From: Erythrocercus mccallii
Taxonomy: Eukaryota; Chordata; Aves; Passeriformes; Dicruridae
DNA: 64,000 nucleotides
Reading direction: 5' to 3'
NCBI GenBank assembly: GCA_013397435.1
Contig: VZRG01001552.1
Location: forward strand, 39,816-103,815
The notes beneath the pieces are model-generated. The model was not told where the DNA came from. It saw only the letters and a list, made by a program, of their open reading frames with translations, and ran no database searches. How positions within the stretch are numbered: the first letter of the stretch is position 1; every line of letters starts with the position of its first letter. The position numbers were made by a program, and so were the translations under genes. Of the stretch, positions 25,906 to 36,894 are shown piece by piece.

Positions 25906-28900
25906 CTGTATTGTGGGTTGGTGCATAATGACCACCACTCCCATAGCCAGCTGACAGTAAAAGGAGGCTTTCACAGAGACAAGGAAGAATAATTTTCACA
26001 TATTACTTTTAAAAGGAACTGTTCCTCAACAAGAGAAGCTTTTTACATTACATTGTCAGGAGAGAGATTCTGCCTTTTTAGCAAAGGCTTTTTTATTGCT
26101 CAAACATGAAGAAGCATTTAATTACAGGACATAACTAAAATAACATGTTAAGGATGAAATTCACTTCTATTCATCCAAAATAAAAAGAGCCATGTCTGAC
26201 TAATAAGCTACTTCTTCCTAGCTGGGAACTTCTCTCTGGTGTTTTAAAAATTTTAAGCTGAAATTTGACTCTACAAATGCATACATTGAAGCATAATCAT
26301 GAAAACATTCACTATACAAACATTAATTTGTTTGAAAACACAGCTGATTCTGTCCTTACATTTACATTTAATGGGAAAAAAAATCGAAGAATGAAGTAAT
26401 TAGTTATAGGGACACTTGTTCATATGGGACCTACCCAAATGGCTAACAGAGCTCTGCAGACAGACACAGGATCCTTTAAATGAACAATAAAATGATGCAA
26501 ATTGAGTTAATTTCCCAGTATTTTCTGTGCATTTCTTGGGTTGTTTTTTGTTTGTTTGGGGGAAGGGTGTCTGTTCTGGGAAGTTTTTGTTTGGTTGGTT
26601 GTTTTATTTGACTTTGGATGCAGTCCCAACAGCTGCATGCTCCAGGCATGGGGATGTTGGATCAAACCTGTGCTTTTTTTGACCCCTTAAGCAATGATCA
26701 GCCAACAGTCAAGGCAAGCTAAATTAACCCTCTAAGTTAGCAACTTTCTCCACCTGTGAAAAAGGTTTTAGACATTTCTAGGTGTCTAAGGTCTAGTGAA
26801 GAGGGCATAAAGAGCCTACCTAGCCCAGAAATCAAGCAGGTTGCTCAAAACTCCACCAAAGCAGAAAAACAGTGGCAAGTTCTTAATACCTAACCTTGTG
26901 ACACACAAAAAGTGATACTTTAATGGCTTTGCTCCTCCTGGAGTAAAAGTTACCAACAAATTTTAGAAAGGTGAATGGCTTCTGCTTAAGAGCTTTATTT
27001 TTTTAACAGCTAAAAAGAAATCTAAGCAGTTCCTGATTGCTTGGTACAGAGAACACCCTCTGCTAGCAGTAATTTCTCTATACTCAAGGCCAGAATGTTA
27101 CCCTTCATTGCACAGAAACTGTGGCTGTTATTAAACCTGAATAACATTCATGTAGGAAATAAAGAAAGGCTGGAGGTGGAACGCTAATGTTTATTTTTGG
27201 TTATGGCTTTTGCCTTTCTTCTGAGATGGAAAGCAAAATGTATTTGGAGTCTTCTATTGAAGTTGACAAAACACTTTACAGACCTTGGCTTTTGGCAAAG
27301 GCAGCTGAGGGGAATAATTTAGATATAGCATGGAATATTATCAAAAAATGACAACAGGTTGAATATTCTTCTTAAATTGTGGAGTTTAGTAAACAATTTT
27401 AGTCTGACCAAAGCCAAAATGAAGAAATATTGACATTTTCTGTAAACAGTCCCACATAAAGTAGTATTAAATTACAGCAGTGTTTCTGTAACCTAATGGT
27501 TTAAGGGGGAAAAAAATATGTGGGCAGCTACTGTACACAGCTTCCCATTTTTCAGGAAAAACAGCCAAGTTTTCCTCCCCTCAATGCAGGGGATTATAGT
27601 GACCATGCTAGAATACAAAGAGAAATAATCTTAGGATTTCTATGCTAAGCAGAAGCAAAACTAAGTATTTATTTCTGATGGGAAATATGAAATATGGAAG
27701 TTTAAACTTTTCTAATTACTGAGTAGATTCACAGTGAATTTTAAAAAGGAGAAGGCATTGCATTGTGCTAAATACAGGGAAATTTTGAGTGGCACCTTAG
27801 AGATTCAAGCTTACAGATTAGTTTTCAGATTCCATATGTTTTTCCCTCTTCCCAAATATCTGACTTCTGCCCTGCTTTACTCTGAAAAGAGGAGTGAAAA
27901 GGTATATATTAATTGAGCTTGAGTGCTGACAAGCCATTTGCCAAAACGGTATAAATAAAATATCAGCTTGCTGCCCAGACCAAGAGAACATATCTCCCCT
28001 GTACTTGGCATAACATTTGATGCACTCTTTTGGTATGCTGAAAATTCTTTTACATTGACTAAACATGATAGAAGTGGGACTTTTATTCAGAATCAGCACA
28101 ACACACTTTTCTTTCAAACTTCCAAACTAGAGAATTGATGTTATTATCCACTTATAGCTAAAATGCAAAATGATACTAAATGACCACACTTCCATTAAGA
28201 TAGAAGAAAATGGACTGTTATCAGCCTAGGAAAGAACAGCTAATTTTTACTTGCATTGTCCATGTTTTCCTACCTATAGCAAAATGAAAATAGATACAAT
28301 GAGTGGGATAGAGATTAATTTTCCTCGTTACACCTTCCCTCTCTTTCACACAATCAGGACAGCTGGGACTAATCAAGGGTCTGAATGAAATAACATGGTC
28401 ATCCTATCATATAAAGACTTTAAAAGTCTATAGCAAGCTCAGTGTATTTTTTCTTACTTGTAGATATTAAAACTGGATGTGTTGTTAAATGCGGTAAAAA
28501 AGCACACCATATGCTATGATCAGCACCGCATTTCCTTCCCAGGGTTGGTGTAAAGAAAAGGAAAAAAGTTCAATTTTTTACTCATGCTGGGAAAAAAAGG
28601 ATGGGTGCTTTTTTATTCCAATGACTACAACAAACTTTCTTAAATATATTGAAGATCTGTATTCAGTCTGCTTATGTTTCTCTTCCTTCCCTCAGGTACA
28701 CAATAATGAAAAGAACTGTGGTGCAGTCGTCCTGTTATTTCAGAAACCCTGAATCCCTCTTTTGATGACAGGCTAATGACATGTGAACAAACAGCCCAGA
28801 ACACCACATGCTGCAATAAACAGAAAGATATTGCCCCAGCCCACAGGTTTTATTTCATCCTTTTCCTAAAAAGCAGACACGATTCCCCTTTTCCATTTCT

Positions 28901-29928
28901 TTATGTTGTTTTCAAGCTACCAAATCACCACAAATTAATTTTGAAGGCATTATCCCCTTCTGTTCTTAATAATTCAGTGGGAACATTATCAACACCTGGT
29001 GCTTTACTGTTCCTGGGTGTTCTGGTAGCCTCTTGGTTCTTCTAGAAATGATTCAGCTGTCTGGAAAATACCTTACTGGATAAAATACTCCCTCCATCTT
29101 TCTGTAATTACATTCCCTTAACTGAGTCCTCCATTTTTATCCTTTATCTGACTTGTGTATGGTTCATGTCCTTGTCTCAAATGCTGATATCCCAGGAAAA
29201 TGGTCTGAAATTATCTTATAATGCTGCCACCTCTACTGCACAGAGCCCTTTTCATGCTGTACTATCTTCCTATTGAGTCAGGAATTTGCATTTGCAAGGT
29301 CCCAAAAACATCACTACACATTGCTTTCTTATACTCCCCACCAAAAACCTTTTGTCTTGGTCAAGTTTTTCTCCTACTCTTTTTTTTTTTTTTTTTTTTT
29401 ACTCCAAGTGTTTTCTAGCTGGTATTAAATTGTTCCACAATGATCAAGTGCGTTCCCACCTGTACACTTGGTGTCCTCTGATAAGTCCTCACATAGTAGG
29501 ATGTATTTCTAAAATATATTTCTATTTCAAACCACAAACTATCCACCTCTCTTACGGTGCTCCTGCATTTCTTCCCTATTTTACATAATTTAGCCCTTCC
29601 TGTACAATGATGCCAAGAGTATTTCACACATTCCAGCAGCTCTGCCAGCATTTATGGGCACTCAGAATCTAAGGATATGGAATAATTCGCACTGTGAATC
29701 ACATATCATGTGCTTCCTTACAGAATTTTATTATAAAATATGCAAAACAACACGTTTCTTCATACTTCTTCAAGAGTGATGAAAGTAATAACCCCGAAGT
29801 ACACATTGAAAATTCCAGCCCAGATCACACAATTTTAGCTGAAAATTCTTCGGTTTATAAACTTTCTTCGAAAATTTTTACTCAGTACCCCAAGTCCTCT
29901 CTTCCCCCTTTCAAGGTGCCCCAGTCTG
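25906..29928. other. Intergenic sequence upstream of SFSWAP
   Basis: AT-rich. It includes T/G-rich runs near 26540-26610 and a run of 21 T at 29380-29400. No coding exon, RNA gene or further transposable element was recognised. Confidence 0.6.
29380..29400. repeat. Poly-T tract, 21 bases
   Basis: An uninterrupted run of 21 T. It has no recognisable SINE or retrocopy upstream on the minus strand, so I treat it as a simple repeat. Confidence 0.95.
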
Positions 29929-30009
29929 GTTGACAAGGTGGTATTCGGTCATAGATTGGACTCGAAGGTCTCAGAGGTCTTTTCCCAACCGAATTCACTC
30001 TGTGATTCC
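29929..30009 (+). mobile_element. CR1 LINE 3'-end fragment
   Basis: The stretch reads GGTATTCGGTCATAGATTGG, then ACTCGAAGGTCTCAGAGGTC, then TTTTCCCAACCGAATTCAC and TCTGTGATTCC. This is the conserved CR1 3' terminus in plus orientation. The fragment is short and sits at the upstream edge of the SFSWAP CpG-rich promoter. Confidence 0.85.
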
Positions 30010-30479
30010 AACCCTGGCCTCCCAGGCTTGCCCCTCGAGCTTCAGGGCTGCGGCCTGAAGTGGATGCCGGTTCTATGCCGCACCTCCCGCACTGCCTTGA
30101 GGCCCCTCAGCCTCCCACTCCCCTGGGGGCTCCAGTGCAGCGTGGCGGACACGGTCACACGCGGGTTTTGTTTGTAAGCTCCCCGAACACGCTTCGGCCG
30201 ACAAGGACGCTGCCCACGCGCCGCTCCCCGCCCCATCTCGGGCCGCCGCGGAGCGCGGCGACTCCGCCCCGCCCTCCGCGGTGCCGCATTTTCGTCATGG
30301 CCGCGCCCATGGCTGCTCCGCCCCGCAGGGCCCCGGCCATTGTATGCAAGCGCGTAATGCCCTCGCCGGTGCCGCGGAATCGCGTTCTTCTCGGAGTTAA
30401 CTTTCGGGCTGCCGGAACTTGACTCGAATCTGCTGTCGCCAAAAGCCAGCCCGTCCCTGCCCCTGCGCCGCCAGCGGAA

Positions 30480-30516
30480 CCGGAAGCGTCGCCATTTTGT
30501 TTCGGGTGATGGCGGC
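30480..30516 (+). promoter_or_regulatory. ETS and YY1-like core promoter motifs
   Basis: CCGGAAGCG at 30480-30488 matches the ETS-family core. GCCATTTTG at 30491-30499 and GATGGCGGC at 30508-30516 match YY1 in opposite orientations. YY1 sites of this type commonly sit at or just downstream of the transcription start. Function is inferred from motif identity and from placement about 120 bases before the start codon. Confidence 0.6.
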
Positions 30517-30544
30517 TGTGGTGCTCTGGGTCCGGGAGCTTTAG
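30509..30544 (+). other. Short uORF (11 codons) in SFSWAP leader
   Basis: An ATG embedded in the YY1-like motif has G at -3 and G at +4 and opens an 11-codon frame ending at TAG 30542-30544, 83 bases before the SFSWAP ATG. It matters only if transcription starts upstream of 30509. Confidence 0.45.
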
Positions 30545-30627
30545 CGCGGGCCTGGCTGTGCGGGGACTCGCTGCTCGGACAGTCGGTGCTCCTGCGAGCT
30601 GCCTCCGCCTCGCTGCGCCCCCCGGTG

Positions 30628-30881
30628 ATGTACGGAGGGCTCGGAGGGTCTCGACGGACTGCAGAAGAAGTAGGCCCGCCCCCCCTAATGTTGTTGTCAG
30701 GCGGGGGAACGGTGCCCGGGCCCCCCGGAGGAGGTGGAGGTGGAGGCGGGAGTAGCCGTGTGGAGCTGCTGGTGTTCGGCTATGCCTGCAAGCTGTTTCG
30801 GGATGATGAGAAGGCTCAGTACCAGGAGCAGGGGCGACACCTTATTCCTTGGATGGGAGACCCCAAGATCATGATCGATAG
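30628..30881 (+). CDS. SFSWAP: SFSWAP exon 1 (codons 1-85)
   Basis: Start codon chosen at 30628 because the protein then begins MYGG, as in vertebrate SFSWAP; -3 is G. No upstream in-frame ATG is visible in the same open stretch, only a GTG. The exon encodes a Gly/Pro-rich head with an uninterrupted run of eight Gly (codons 34-41), then the conserved start of the DRY/EERY region, with VELLVFGYACKLF and HLIPWMGD motifs. The exon ends after AG of the Arg codon of the DRY motif (D84-R85-Y86), so the motif is split by intron 1. The donor is AG/GTCGGT, which deviates from consensus at +3 and +4. Reading into the intron gives a TAA at once (30889-30891). Confidence 0.95.
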
Positions 30882-32818
30882 GTCGGTGTAACACAACCCC
30901 TAGACTGTGCTGCGAGATCTCCTGTGATAGCCTCTTTCTGTTCCCCCCCTTGTGCTGTGGGCAGTGAGGGCGGGGGTTGAGCAGAGGGCTCGCTCTGGCA
31001 GGCACGTCGGCACCTCCCGTGGCGGGGCTGGAGACTGCTCCTCCCGGCACAGCGCTCCGAGGGTGCTCCCGTAACGCTGCTCCCCCCGGCTCGTCTGCGG
31101 GAACTTGGGGTTTCCCGCTCTGGCAGCGCTGGAAGGTTCCTCTCCTCCTGGCAGTCAGCGTGTGATGGGTCTTTCTGCTCCACTTGTCAAGGCAGGGTCG
31201 GCAGGGTGGAAAGAATCATCTGTTCCTTTTCAGTGCAAACCGCAAACATCCTCTTTTTCCACTTTGAATCCAAGGGAGCCTGATTTCGTGGGAGTACTTA
31301 TTAGGCATATTGTACGTTCTGTGGGTGAGAACGAGGCAGTGTGGGGAGTGCAAAGGTGTTTATCCACCTTATAGGAAATGGGGATTTCCTATTTCTCCTA
31401 CATAAGCTGGCTGCAGGCTGTTGATGGAACACCCCAAAAGCAGTTCTTGGCCTCTTTACTTTTCCTGATGCCATGATTTACTGTATTAGACAGAATTGAT
31501 TTGATTTTGGGTGCTTGTTCTTGAAATTTTATGTCAGGGCTGGCTTCTTTTGGTTGTTGTGCCATAGGTCCAGGTTTGTGGCCAGAGAGAGTAATAGAAT
31601 CTGCTTTGATGTTCCTTTTGGTTTCTTGAGTTGCTTCAGCACTGCAGGGTGGGATTTGGAAATAAATTCATTCAGAAAGGGTTACTTGAATATTTTGTTG
31701 GACAGAGGGATGATGAGAGATCAGGTTGGTTATGTTTGAGTGGAGCACTGAAAGAATAATTTAAGGGTTGTGGCTGACCCTGAAAACCTCAGTGGGAAAG
31801 ATGGAAGGATTTCGGTTTGGAAAGGGTCACATAACATACTCTATATATTTGTTCCCTCAGTTTCATCACTGCTTTGGTGCTGGACAGGATTTTCTTATTT
31901 TGACCTTAAAGCTGTATTTGTCTTGGAAAAATGTCAGTGAGGGAAGGTCTTTTGATTTCCTTCCGTAGGACTGGAGAAAAAAGAAATGCTCTTGTGCTGT
32001 TTTGGTGCTTACACCATTAAGGATGGTTATAATTGAAATAAATTTGTTAAATTGGAATAAACACACAGGCAAGACAAAACAGCCATAAATATTTTTAGCT
32101 ATGTTTCATTTCTCACTTACACAACAATGGAAGTGTTGTGTTGCACACTTCTAATCCAAATGATTTCTATGGCTGATCTCATTTGTAGGTAGAGGCCATT
32201 TTTGGGGTGCTGTGCAGCAGAGCCCCATTCACAGGTGTTACAGAAATTGTTGGGAGCAAACACTAACTATGTGCATGTCTGTACACACATACTGAAATAC
32301 CAAATAATGTACATTTGTGAGTTAAGGCAGCTTGCAATTGCTAATCTTATAAACTCCTTTGGAAGCTTAGATTCCTTTTATCTCCAGCAGCAGGAAGTCT
32401 TCATTTGCACCATTTTGAGGAAAGCACATTGCTATGAGAAGACTTGGGTTCAAGTTTGCCTGTGGACAGAGCTTGATTAACCAGACCTATGTTTATTTGC
32501 TTTTTGCTATAAGAATATTTACTTTCTTTGTTTTTGGTCTAGCAAGTTGGCACAAGTCAAGAGTTGTGTGTGGGAAGACACCTCAGCGGAGTCGAGTTTA
32601 CTGTTGCTTTATTTTCCAATCAGTTTCTCTTACTGATGCATAAATATTATCCCAATGCAGTGCTTTTCCTGCAAATAAAGTGATTTCTTAGTAGAAAGGA
32701 ACTGTACATCATTGATCTTTGCCGATTTTGCGGTGAACCTCCTTAAATTGCATGTTTATGTTACTGTTCCTATGTATGTGTGTCTCTCTATCACATAACC
32801 CAGAACTTATTTCCTCAG

Positions 32819-32955
32819 CCAAATGGCTAGGGGCCGAGCCTAGCCATGATTTTACCTCCAATGGACGCAAGTTTCTATGGTGAAGATTTCTCCTGAGAGT
32901 TCGGGACTAGCAGAAAGAAGCGAGGAAATTTCGACCGTTTGGTTCTTACGGATAG
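32819..32955 (+). other. Candidate cassette (poison) exon 1a in SFSWAP intron 1
   Basis: A good acceptor (pyrimidine-containing TTATTTCCTCAG ending at 32818) and a donor ATAG/GTATTT (after 32955) bound 137 nt. Spliced to exon 1, the frame hits TAG at 32841-32843, giving a truncated protein of about 90 residues and predicted nonsense-mediated decay. The segment is CpG-bearing, unlike the rest of the intron. Existence of the exon in transcripts is inferred. Confidence 0.4.
32823..32847 (+). promoter_or_regulatory. Perfect 9-bp RNA hairpin next to intron 1 acceptor
   Basis: ATGGCTAGG (32823-32831) pairs perfectly with CCTAGCCAT (32839-32847) around a 7-base loop GGCCGAG. It begins five bases after the candidate acceptor AG at 32817-32818 and contains the in-frame TAG. 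A folded hairpin here could hide or present the acceptor; its role is inferred. Confidence 0.55.
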
Positions 32956-33004
32956 GTATTTATGTACTCGGGTTTGTGTGAATGTAAGCTATTTGACTTT
33001 CCAG

Positions 33005-33053
33005 AAAAACGTATTTTGCAAGTGACATTGATTGGTTGGTTGAAGCACGTACG
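33005..33053 (+). other. Candidate cassette (poison) exon 1b in SFSWAP intron 1
   Basis: Acceptor TTTGACTTTCCAG (ending 33004) and strong donor ACG/GTAAGA (after 33053) bound 49 nt. The insert is open in the exon 1 frame but shifts exon 2 so that its second codon is TGA (33339-33341). Inclusion would therefore end the protein at once. The donor fits consensus better than the exon 1 donor. Only 49 bases separate it from candidate 1a, too short for a normal vertebrate intron, so the two could not be spliced to each other. Confidence 0.45.
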
Positions 33054-33335
33054 GTAAGAGCTGTTAGGGAAGTGGATCCCACTTAAACTATTAAAGGATA
33101 CGTTTGCCTTTAATTGTAATAATTTATTAGTTTCTTTGAGAGGAATTTACGCTATTAAACAAATTTTCAATAGTTGGTGACAAATGATTAGCAAAATTAA
33201 TTGTAACTTCTAAAAGGGAGTATGCATTAACATATAAGTTGTTTTTTTTTTTCATTTTCATTGGGTAAGTATTTAAGTAGTCGCATAAACCCAAGCCCTA
33301 AGTTCTTTGCATTGACCAGCTGTTTCATCCTGCAG

Positions 33336-33505
33336 GTATGATGGGCGTGGTCACCTGCATGACCTTTCTGAATATGATGCTGAATATTCCACCTGGAACA
33401 GAGACTATCAATTGTCCGAAGAGGAGGCTAGAATAGAAGCCCTCTGTGATGAAGAGAGGTATTTAGCCATGCATACGGACTTGCTTGAGGAGGAGGCAAG
33501 GCAAG
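33336..33505 (+). CDS. SFSWAP: SFSWAP exon 2 (codons 85-142)
   Basis: Completes the DRY motif (R85-Y86) and carries the highly conserved DGRGHLHDLSEYDAEYS segment and the EERY motif (codons 124-127), which name the DRY/EERY family region of alternative-splicing regulators. Acceptor CATCCTGCAG; donor AAG/GTATTG. The exon ends one base into codon 142. Intron 2 (520 bp) holds nothing recognised; if retained, it adds in-frame stops shortly after the donor. Confidence 0.97.
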
Positions 33506-34025
33506 GTATTGCTCAAGTAATAACATGGTTATTAAAAAAACACGTTTAAATAAATTATTATGAAACTAAATTTACTCCTAATTTTATACTCTCTTTTTCT
33601 GATGTTATCTTGACAGTACCCAGTGGATTCGAAAAGCGGGAGTCTTTGCGTGTGTGAGAGGACCTCAGGATAGTTTAACTGTAGATCCACACAGAAATTG
33701 CCCAGAATCTGAGGGCAGACTGGGATTTCAGACCCCCCAAAATAAACACATTCTGCTTCATTCTTAGTGTTGTTTAAAGGAAAATCTGTGCTTTTATACG
33801 CATAATTGCATTAGAATGTCTTAATCCACAGCCTGTATCTCTTCAAGAGGAAATAAATGGTCAGCATCTGTACATGCTATGTTTTTCTATTCAGTTTTTA
33901 ATGAAAGCTAAAATGATCAGGAGAAAACTTCTTATTTAAAAACTAAAGTAAGAAATATTACTTCTTTTCTAATAAATTAACTCCTGAATATGTTCTAATG
34001 TTGGTAATTGCATTTTTTGTTCAAG

Positions 34026-34163
34026 AGGAGGAATATAAAAGACTCAGTGAAGCTTTGGCAGAGGATGGTACCTATAATGCAGTGGGATTCCGTTATGGCA
34101 GTGATTATTATGACCCTTCAGAACCCACTGAAGAGGAGGAACACCAGCCTGCAAAACAAAGAG
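34026..34163 (+). CDS. SFSWAP: SFSWAP exon 3 (codons 142-188)
   Basis: Encodes the end of the DRY/EERY region: EEEYKRLSEALAEDG, the GSDYYDPSEPTEEEE acidic stretch and a short Gln/Lys segment. It is 138 nt and phase 1-1, so skipping would preserve frame. Acceptor TTTTTGTTCAAG; donor GAG/GTAAGG. Confidence 0.97.
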
Positions 34164-35602
34164 GTAAGGGGTAAAAATAACAAGGATTAATTGAGAGGGA
34201 GGACAGAGCATTTCTCTGTCTTGCAGTTGAGCGTTTAAAATATATGTGATTAAAATGTAGTTAAAAATTCTGAAAGCATTTCATGAAAGTCTTTATGGGA
34301 CTCTGTTACTGAGTTTTTGCAGAGTTTGTTTTTGATGAGCTTAAAAATGTTTTCCTGCTATGGCACAGTCAATACTGCAGTAGTCAGGTAATTTAATTCT
34401 GCTGTCACGCAGATTCTTATTTAGAAAAAACTAGTAATTCCTTACACTGACTGTCTGCTAATACTGTGTTTCTCAGTCAAGATGGAAAATATTGTAAGCA
34501 TAAAATAGTAATCGATAAGAATGTGTATTTTCAAGTTTAGATTTTGTCATCTTAATTATTATAAATGAGTTTGTCTTCAACGTAGTGTGCCCTGCTTCAT
34601 GATCTAAAAAATACAGAATTCAGTTGTCGTGTTCTCATCTACAGTTCCAATAACTTCATATTTTTATCATAGATTCTTAAGGAAGGTTTCAAGTGTTGTT
34701 GAACTATGTCTTAGTAAAGTGAGAATCATTTAATTTAATTGCCTAACTACATCTTCATGGATTACTGTGGTATGAAATGTGCTTTTTTCCCCAGGTTGTT
34801 GTGTGCAATGCAAGGTCATTTTAGGTGCTAAAGCTTATTTAGTGTTTTTTGCTGTTTCTTAGAGATTTTGTAAGGGCAGTCAGTGTCTGTGCCACTTGCA
34901 CTGTACAAACGGTTTTTCCTCTGCTCTTTTGTACTGAAGCAGATTTGATTGTGTTTTCTGGGCTTTAATTCATTTGAGATTCTATAACCAAATATTGTTA
35001 GCTGGAGCTGCTGCCAAAAGAAACACTATTCTTCTTTGTTTGCTGCTCTTTCCTTCTTTCTTTGCTGCTAAAATGTCTCTGTACCTTTGCAGAGTTAAAC
35101 TATTTGAGTTCATTTAAAAAAAAACAAACAAAAAACAGCCCACCAGAAAGTAACCAAAGAAGTGAATTCCCTTTGCTGCATGGTTTGTCCTCAGTAATCA
35201 CTGCAACATCTCATTCGTGATGAGGTTGTTCTGCTGTTTCCACTGCTCCTGTGGTCAGGTGTTCCTGCACTTGGTGCCATCTAATCTGTCAGGGGAAAAG
35301 GGGAATACAATTTCCCTTAAGGCTAGTAGAATACATAATACCATAAGTTACTTCAAAAAGTAAAATTTTACTTCAATTATTATAAAAATCTGTAAAGCAA
35401 AGTATTTTCAGAGGAACTGGCATGAAATACAAATTATTGGTTTTAACCATATTTAAATGTCTTCAGTATAAATACTGTTTATATAGCTGTATTTGATAAA
35501 TTCCTTGATTGCACATCCTTTTAGAAATACTTTATTTCATTTTTTTTAACATTTGTGTACTTTGTTTTTTTACTAAATACTTTATTGTGTCATTTCTTGT
35601 AG
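34164..35602 (+). other. SFSWAP intron 3
   Basis: 1439 bp of AT-rich intron. I see no transposable element, RNA gene or alternative exon with family similarity. Confidence 0.7.
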
Positions 35603-35688
35603 AAACAGCTCAGACAGAAAATACAGAGGAAAATGAAGAACCTTTTGTTGCCCCTCCAGGACTGAATGTACCTTCTGATGTGGAACTG
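35603..35688 (+). CDS. SFSWAP: SFSWAP exon 4 (codons 188-216)
   Basis: An 86-nt exon encoding an acidic linker and the conserved EEPFVAPPGLNVPSDVEL motif just before the first SURP module. Acceptor TTCTTGTAG; donor CTG/GTATGT. The reading ends in phase 0. Intron 4 (555 bp) holds nothing recognised. Confidence 0.97.
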
Positions 35689-36243
35689 GTATGTGTACAT
35701 GTAATGCAGCCTACACTTCTGCCAGTTGTTTTTTTTGCTGTATTGCTGAGGTGTTCAGTGACTCTTCAGGGGAATTGACGTGGGAGTTGTAGTTTGTATG
35801 TTGGTCTTGAGAGGCAACATGTTCTTCCCAAGCAAATACAAAGTAAGAAATTTCTAGTTAGGGAACAGTATTTGTGCATTCAGGGATAACAGAATTAAGG
35901 GAAGCTTTTGGGAAGGAAACTGTGCTGAATCTTCAGAGCACATTGAGATATTGTAACACCAAGGATCTGTTGCACTCTTCAGTTTGGTGTTCAATGCAGA
36001 AACAGCTGTGCTGGCAGAAGAGGATCAATCAAAAGGGACTGACTGAGCAGCTGAGGAGGACTGGGACTGTTTTGTTTTTTAGGGCTGATGTGATTTCACT
36101 AGTTTTAAGTGATTATGAAACTTAAGTTGATAAAGTAAGCCAAGAAGAACAGGGAACTACTGTTTTTTCTGATTCCCTTTGCAGTTCTAACACTGTACAA
36201 GGTGCTTATGAAAATACAAATATGTGTTATTTTGCTCCCACAG

Positions 36244-36469
36244 CCACCAACAGCAAAAATGCATGCAATCATTGAGCGAACTGCAAACTTTGTGTGCAAG
36301 CAGGGAGCCCAGTTTGAGATCATGCTGAAAGCCAAGCAAGCACGCAACTCCCAGTTTGACTTTCTGCGGTTTGATCACTACCTCAATCCCTACTACAAGT
36401 TCATCCAGAAAGCCATGAAAGAAGGACGCTATGCGGCTCCTTCGGAAAGTAAAGCTGATGAGAAAAAAC
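36244..36469 (+). CDS. SFSWAP: SFSWAP exon 5 (codons 217-292, SURP1)
   Basis: Encodes the first SURP (SWAP) module, about codons 222-271. It carries the hallmark IIERTANFVCKQG, QFEIMLKAKQARN and FDFLRFDHYLNPYYKFI pattern. In family members such modules bind partner splicing factors such as SF1. The tail is basic then acidic (EKK). Acceptor TTGCTCCCACAG; donor AAC/GTGAGT. Intron 5 (425 bp) holds nothing recognised. Confidence 0.98.
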
Positions 36470-36894
36470 GTGAGTTGTTGCTTGACAAATGGTGGCTTCG
36501 GGATGGGAATCAGTGGAACAGATGCTGGTCTTTTTGTTAAAATAGCCACATTTTTCTGGGATTCCAGTGCAGATGAGATTGATGTAATGATTCAAAATTC
36601 TGTTTAAATTGGAGATTTTTAAAAAATGTATGTTATTGGTGGGAACTTTCAGCTACAGGAGCTGCTATGATGTGAAATAGTCATATAGCTCAAGTCCAAC
36701 AGAAGGCTGGCCTGTCCGTTTAGGGTTTAGTTTTATTTGGTGTTGGGCAATATCTTGGATCTTTGCTTTTGTGACTACACTTATTTATATAAATGATGCT
36801 TTCCTAAGAATTCATGCTTGTCTTGTATCATCATTCTCTCCCAAAGCAAATTCATAGCAAACCCAAATAAAATTCAGACATTGCTTTTGTTTAG

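Larger units (their letters stand above)
30150..30627 (+). promoter_or_regulatory. SFSWAP: SFSWAP CpG-island promoter and 5' UTR
   Basis: GC content and CpG density rise sharply from about 30,150 and stay high through exon 1 into the start of intron 1 (to about 31,100). No TATA box is evident near the likely start. An ETS/GABP-type site CCGGAAGCG (30480-30488), a YY1-type GCCATTTTG (30491-30499) and a GATGGCGGC (30508-30516) lie within 40 bases of each other, the usual arrangement of housekeeping TATA-less promoters. Transcription probably starts around 30,480-30,520, but the exact start cannot be read from sequence. The 5' UTR would then be about 110-150 bases. Confidence 0.75.
30882..33335 (+). 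other. SFSWAP intron 1 with candidate poison-exon region
   Basis: The 2454-bp intron begins inside the CpG island and becomes AT-rich after about 31,400. Several AATAAA words occur (for example near 32036 and 32055) and could act as intronic polyadenylation signals. The 3' part, about 32819-33060, has 11 CpGs in roughly 240 bases and contains splice-like sites and a perfect hairpin, annotated separately. No transposable element was recognised. Confidence 0.8.

Noticed and set aside
30155..30442. Minus-strand 95-codon ORF in the CpG island as a divergent gene
   Set aside because: Arg/Gly-rich frames are expected in GC-rich DNA, and no conserved protein or exon structure is seen.
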